NCBI GenBank assembly: GCA_005877535.1
Contig: VBOM01000034.1
Span: 1-8,823 of the forward strand
DNA: 8,823 nucleotides
Origin: Nitrospirota bacterium
Lineage (GTDB): Bacteria > Nitrospirota > Nitrospiria > Nitrospirales > Nitrospiraceae
Direction: 5' to 3'
Under the pieces are notes generated by a model that saw only the letters and a list, made by a program, of their open reading frames with translations, ran no database searches and was not told the DNA's origin. Made by a program: the position numbers and the translations under genes. How positions within the stretch are numbered: position 1 is the stretch's first letter; every line of letters starts with the position of its first letter. Shown here piece by piece: positions 6,596-8,823 of the stretch.

Positions 6596-6688
6596 GTCGA
6601 GACCCGGCCTAGCAGCGCGTGGAAAAAGGTTTTGATACGCCAGAACTTCGATGGTCCGCGCGCATAATCACAACAGGAAAACACTTTC

Positions 6689-6814
6689 GCAGGGTGCTTA
6701 AAATGTTCGTCCAGCAAGGCCGCAGCGAGTGAAGGGCCGAGGCGTACCCTCTGGGGTACGTGGAGGGTCTGAACGCTGCGAGAACGCTGCTGGCGGACTT
6801 TTTCAGCATCCTGC
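6689..6814. repeat. 126-bp imperfect palindrome with terminal inverted repeats
   Basis: Terminal repeats are GCAGGGTGCTTAAAA (6689-6703) and TTTTCAGCATCCTGC (6800-6814), complementary at 13 of 15 positions. Pairing continues inward so that 6689-6711 against 6792-6814 gives 21 of 23 pairs including three wobbles. The centre is a 7-bp hairpin, CGTACCC-TCTG-GGGTACG (6743-6760). Its midpoint and that of the terminal repeats are both 6751.5. The core 6739-6766 matches the reverse complement of 4797-4824 at 22 of 28 positions, so both are copies of one family in opposite orientation. GGAC followed by TTTTT (6795-6803) makes the right side resemble a terminator for the ABC operon. No coding capacity is seen; it could be a REP/MITE-like non-autonomous element. 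Confidence 0.9.
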
Positions 6815-6900
6815 CAGGACTCGGATTGCCATTTTCAAGAAGGCTGTGATAGCCTATGACTACCTTATCGCAGGGGCCTGGCGGTGAGGTGGAGCGAAAC

Positions 6901-6960
6901 ATGCAGGTCTGCAGCATCGATGTTGCCTTGCCCGAGAATCTCGTCGGAAGTCAGACCTAA
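6901..6960 (+). CDS. Possible 19-codon leader ORF upstream of the RRM gene
   Basis: ATG at 6901 opens a frame ending at TAA 6958-6960 that encodes MQVCSIDVALPENLVGSQT. GGTGGAG with a 6-base spacer precedes the ATG, an acceptable ribosome binding site. No family is recognised, and a random ORF of this size is common. It is listed only because it sits inside a long leader with a plausible start signal. Confidence 0.15.
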   Translation: MQVCSIDVALPENLVGSQT

Positions 6961-6993
6961 GTCGCCGCATCTTTCGCGTCTTCGGCCCGCTCC

Positions 6994-7044
6994 TTCCTCC
7001 GTCCCTCGTGTACAAGACAATATCATCATACTCATAAGGAGGAA
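6994..7044 (+). promoter_or_regulatory. RRM gene Shine-Dalgarno sequence with an upstream complementary tract
   Basis: TAAGGAGG (7035-7042), 8 bases before the ATG at 7051, is a very strong ribosome binding site. TTCCTCC at 6994-7000 is the exact complement of GGAGGAA at 7038-7044, so a 7-bp helix with a 37-base loop could cover the site. The complementarity is visible. Regulation through it, for example by temperature, is an inference. Confidence 0.5.
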
Positions 7045-7050
7045 CCCCAG

Positions 7051-7380
7051 ATGGGTTCAAAGATTTATGTCGGTGGATTGCCTTACTCGGCGACCGAGCA
7101 GGAGTTGAGTGAACTGTTCGGGAAACATGGCGCCGTGGCCTCCGCGCGGATCATTACGGATAAGTTCACGGGACAGTCACGTGGCTTCGGCTTCGTGGAG
7201 ATGTCTTCGGACGCGGAAGCGCAGGCGGCCATTACCGCTCTCAACGGTGCGGAAATGGGTGGCCGAACCTTAACTGTGAATGAAGCGCGTCCCCAGGAGC
7301 CTCGCACCGGCGGTGGGGGCGGTGGATTTGGTGGGGGCGGGGGTCGTAGTGGTGGCGGCGGGAAGCGCGATCGCTGGTAA
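7051..7380 (+). CDS. RRM-type glycine-rich RNA-binding protein
   Basis: This small cytoplasmic protein (109 residues) has one RNA recognition motif: RNP2 IYVGGL (5-10) and RNP1 RGFGFVEM (44-51), with the aromatic residues Y6, F46 and F48 that stack on RNA bases. The RRM ends near residue 80 and is followed by a glycine-rich tail (about 87-104) and a basic end KRDRW. The layout resembles bacterial and cyanobacterial Rbp proteins, several of which respond to cold. It binds RNA; the targets are not predictable. It is monocistronic: a long leader and strong Shine-Dalgarno sequence precede it and an intrinsic terminator starts 20 bases after the stop. The tail is encoded by a G-rich stretch (7312-7362). 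Confidence 0.96.
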   Translation: MGSKIYVGGLPYSATEQELSELFGKHGAVASARIITDKFTGQSRGFGFVEMSSDAEAQAAITALNGAEMGGRTLTVNEARPQEPRTGGGGGGFGGGGGRSGGGGKRDRW

Positions 7381-7400
7381 TCCTTATTCGTGAATGTGAA

Positions 7401-7442
7401 CGGGGCTGTTATCGTCAAGATGGCAGCCCCGCTTTGCTTGTT
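7401..7442 (+). terminator. Intrinsic terminator of the RRM gene
   Basis: The 13-bp stem pairs 7401-7413 (CGGGGCTGTTATC) with 7419-7431 (GATGGCAGCCCCG), with two G-U wobbles and loop GTCAA. The T-rich CTTTGCTTGTT (7432-7442) follows. On the minus strand the hairpin is not followed by a T-run, so it acts mainly on plus-strand transcripts, ahead of the convergent response regulator gene. Confidence 0.88.
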
Positions 7443-7497
7443 ACCGCGGGACGAGAGATGGTCTCCCAGTCTAGCCTGAGGGTGTGGGGACCGTCAG

Positions 7498-8013
7498 CTA
7501 ATCAACCCACCCATCACCGACTTTTGGAACTCCAGACGGGCCCTCAGTCAGGCTCTCGATCGAAGGCAGAGGCGCGCCAAGAGTCTGTCGCACGAGTGCG
7601 ACCAGAGCTTGCTGGTCAAAGGGTTTGGAAAGAAATGGGAGATTTCCCAGGCGTATGCCGTACCCTGCCAAATCCTTGTCGATATTGCCGGACATGAGGA
7701 CCACTCGCAGGTTTTTTCTCATACGGAGCGCGCGGAGGGCCAGCTCGTGGCCGTGTACGTGGGGGAATTGATTGGAGCTAGAGGCCAATTGAAAGCCTGG
7801 AGGGGGGAGGATAAGGTCTGTGAGCAGCAGATCGATGGGCCCTTCGTGCTGAGTACAGATTTTGAGTGCCTCTGAACTGCCGTCGGCTTCGAGGACCAAA
7901 AAGCCCGCCTGCTGAAGTATTGTCTTGCACAACTTCGTGATGCTCGGCTCGTCATCGACCACAAGGATGGTCGGGGAAGCGGATCGAGGCACGCTGTCCT
8001 GCTGTCCTGACAT
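7498..8013 (-). CDS. Stand-alone response regulator receiver-domain protein
   Basis: This 171-residue protein consists of one receiver (REC) domain, which takes a phosphoryl group from a histidine kinase. It has the acidic pocket DDE (20-22) after TILVV, the phosphorylated aspartate D66 in LLLTDLILP, the switch serine S108 in VVLMSGN and the lysine K130 in FLSKPF. There is no DNA-binding output domain; the C-terminal 25 residues show no known motif. Between D66 and the usual G-x-E-L element (GHEL, 88-91) there are about 14 extra residues (PPGFQLASSSNQFPHV region), a long beta3-alpha3 loop next to the phosphorylation site. The start at 8013 is preferred because AAGGT lies 9 bases upstream. An ATG at 8046 would add 11 residues without a good site. 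No kinase gene is in the window, so the partner is unknown. Confidence 0.93.
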   Translation of the reverse strand: MSGQQDSVPRSASPTILVVDDEPSITKLCKTILQQAGFLVLEADGSSEALKICTQHEGPIDLLLTDLILPPPGFQLASSSNQFPHVHGHELALRALRMRKNLRVVLMSGNIDKDLAGYGIRLGNLPFLSKPFDQQALVALVRQTLGAPLPSIESLTEGPSGVPKVGDGWVD

Positions 8014-8034
8014 AATGTGGATACCTTGCAGAGA

Positions 8035-8078
8035 CCATAATACCATACCGGGCAGAGTCCATGGTGTCTATATTATGG
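8035..8078. promoter_or_regulatory. Inverted repeat upstream of the response regulator, possible operator
   Basis: CCATAATA (8035-8042) and TATTATGG (8071-8078) are perfect 8-base inverted repeats 28 bases apart, within the 119-base gap between the two minus-strand genes. The near arm is 21 bases from the preferred response regulator start. TATTAT resembles a -10 element but no -35 partner was found. It may be a regulator site or chance in an A/T-rich patch. Confidence 0.3.
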
Positions 8079-8132
8079 GTACTGTAGCCATGGTAAGGGA
8101 ATGAGAGGAAAGGCAGTGCGAGATTCGAACTG

Positions 8133-8823
8133 TTACTCGTGAGCCGATCGGGCCTTGAGAGCATCCAGCCGTTTCTTTTCCAGGCTCACATGGAGTGATT
8201 TCTCCTGGGTGACGGTGACGGCCCCTGGCGTCTGGCCCTTCGCCTTCTTGACCCACTTGCGTCTCGTGTAGATGACGTCGCCTTTTCCACTTTTCTTCAA
8301 GTCGCTATAGAGCAGCGCCAGCGTGGCTGCGTCTCGTATCGTTTCGGGCGGCGGGTCGTTTCCTTTTTCCAAGCGCACCACAACGTGTGAGCCAGGCGTG
8401 CCACGGGCATGCAGCCAGAGGTCGGCGCTCTTGGCGAAACCGAACGTCAGCTCGTCGTTCTCGCGCGCATTTCTCCCGACATAAATCGCCATACCGTCTG
8501 ATGAGGTGAATCGACGGAACGGACCTTGACGTTGTTCCCGACGGCTCTTTACCCCGCCTGTCCGAGAGAGGGTTCGTCGGCGCACTGTGAGAGGGGGTTT
8601 ATCGGGCGGTTGCCAGGTTCCCTGTTCAAGAGCAGTCATTTCTTGGCGCAGAGTCTCCAATTCCTTCTGTCCTTCCTCAATGCGTGGATGCAGCTCTCGC
8701 TCTGCAGCCAGGTGCTTTCGATACTTTCGGAAGTAGTCATCCATATTGCCCTGGGGAGTTTTGGCCTGGTCCAGCGGGATCGTCAGACTGGGAAGCTCCT
8801 CATCGAAATAATCCACCAGGGTT
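8133..8823 (-). CDS. NFACT/RqcH family protein (Rqc2 homologue), C-terminal part
   Basis: The frame is open to the right edge and continues before it (TLVDYFDEELP), so the GTG near 8816 is not the start; about 230 residues are seen. The family binds stalled 50S subunits carrying peptidyl-tRNA and, in bacterial RqcH, adds C-terminal alanine tails that mark the peptide for degradation. Visible parts are SLTIPLDQAKTPQGN with YFRKYRKH at the end of the NFACT-N region, a charged coiled coil (RELHPRIEEGQKELETLRQE), and the NFACT-R domain with FTSSDGMAIYVGRNARENDEL, DLWLHARGTPGSHVV and a lysine-rich KKSGKGDVIYTRRKWVKKAKG segment. After that comes PGAVTVTQEKSLHV and the end. The N-terminal domain and HhH region needed to judge RqcH activity are outside the window. 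The old name is fibronectin-binding protein A (FbpA). Confidence 0.94.
   Translation of the reverse strand, partial: TLVDYFDEELPSLTIPLDQAKTPQGNMDDYFRKYRKHLAAERELHPRIEEGQKELETLRQEMTALEQGTWQPPDKPPLTVRRRTLSRTGGVKSRREQRQGPFRRFTSSDGMAIYVGRNARENDELTFGFAKSADLWLHARGTPGSHVVVRLEKGNDPPPETIRDAATLALLYSDLKKSGKGDVIYTRRKWVKKAKGQTPGAVTVTQEKSLHVSLEKKRLDALKARSAHE

Larger units (their letters stand above)
6596..7050. other. 455-base intergenic region before the RRM gene
   Basis: There is no convincing long gene on either strand. Bases 6596-6688 show no clear feature. The palindromic element occupies 6689-6814. From 6815 to 7050 lies the RRM gene leader, which includes a short inverted repeat AGGCT/AGCCT (6841-6845 and 6851-6855), a possible 19-codon ORF (6901-6960), a pyrimidine tract (6990-7005) and a strong Shine-Dalgarno sequence. 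I could not place a convincing -35/-10 pair. Confidence 0.7.

Noticed and set aside
6826..6862. TTGCCA and TATGAC as a promoter for the RRM gene
   Set aside because: The spacing is about 23 bases and the -10 match is poor; no acceptable pair was found.
7434..7697. 87-codon plus-strand ORF after the RRM terminator
   Set aside because: It is antisense to the response regulator and has no recognisable features.
8117..8135. GTTCGAATC on the minus strand just after the NFACT stop, resembling a tRNA T-loop
   Set aside because: The flanking bases do not form a 5-bp T-stem, and no acceptor, D or anticodon arm is present. It is most likely chance.

Overview
The window looks like chromosomal DNA from a Nitrospira-type bacterium (phylum Nitrospirota). 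This placement is an inference from moderately GC-rich DNA, protein character, a molybdenum-cofactor and Tat-export gene neighbourhood, and intergenic palindromic repeats that I associate with Nitrospira. No rRNA or marker gene in the window proves it. No prophage, insertion sequence with a transposase, or CRISPR array is visible.

Layout. The plus strand from 1 to about 7440 carries: the 3' two-thirds of an HtrA/Deg periplasmic protease (2-937), tatC (1008-1952), an Mrp/NBP35-type iron-sulfur carrier ATPase (1998-2951), moeA (2965-4263), a shortened mobB (4364-4738), an ABC-2 exporter made of an ATPase (4933-5661) and a permease (5804-6595), and a glycine-tailed RRM RNA-binding protein (7051-7380) closed by a strong intrinsic terminator (7401-7442). 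The minus strand carries a stand-alone response regulator (7498-8013) and the C-terminal part of an NFACT/RqcH ribosome-quality-control protein that runs off the right edge (8133-8823).

How the genes fit together. tatC, mrp, moeA and mobB form a plausible set for maturing and exporting molybdenum enzymes. MoeA inserts molybdenum into molybdopterin, MobB assists the guanine-dinucleotide form, Mrp delivers Fe-S clusters, and the Tat system exports folded cofactor-loaded proteins. The HtrA protease next door is envelope quality control. mrp and moeA are 13 bases apart and almost certainly co-transcribed. The ABC pair is a separate exporter of unknown substrate.

The most interesting material lies between the genes. 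Three long palindromic elements are present (4719-4904, 5665-5757, 6689-6814). The first and third belong to one repeat family, are in opposite orientation, keep exact two-fold symmetry about a 7-bp hairpin, and differ by compensatory base-pair changes in that hairpin. The first one supplies the last codons and stop of mobB. Between moeA and mobB there is a different structure: two arrays of four 7-base repeats in inverted orientation (4276-4352). The RRM gene has a leader in which a pyrimidine tract can pair exactly with the Shine-Dalgarno sequence.
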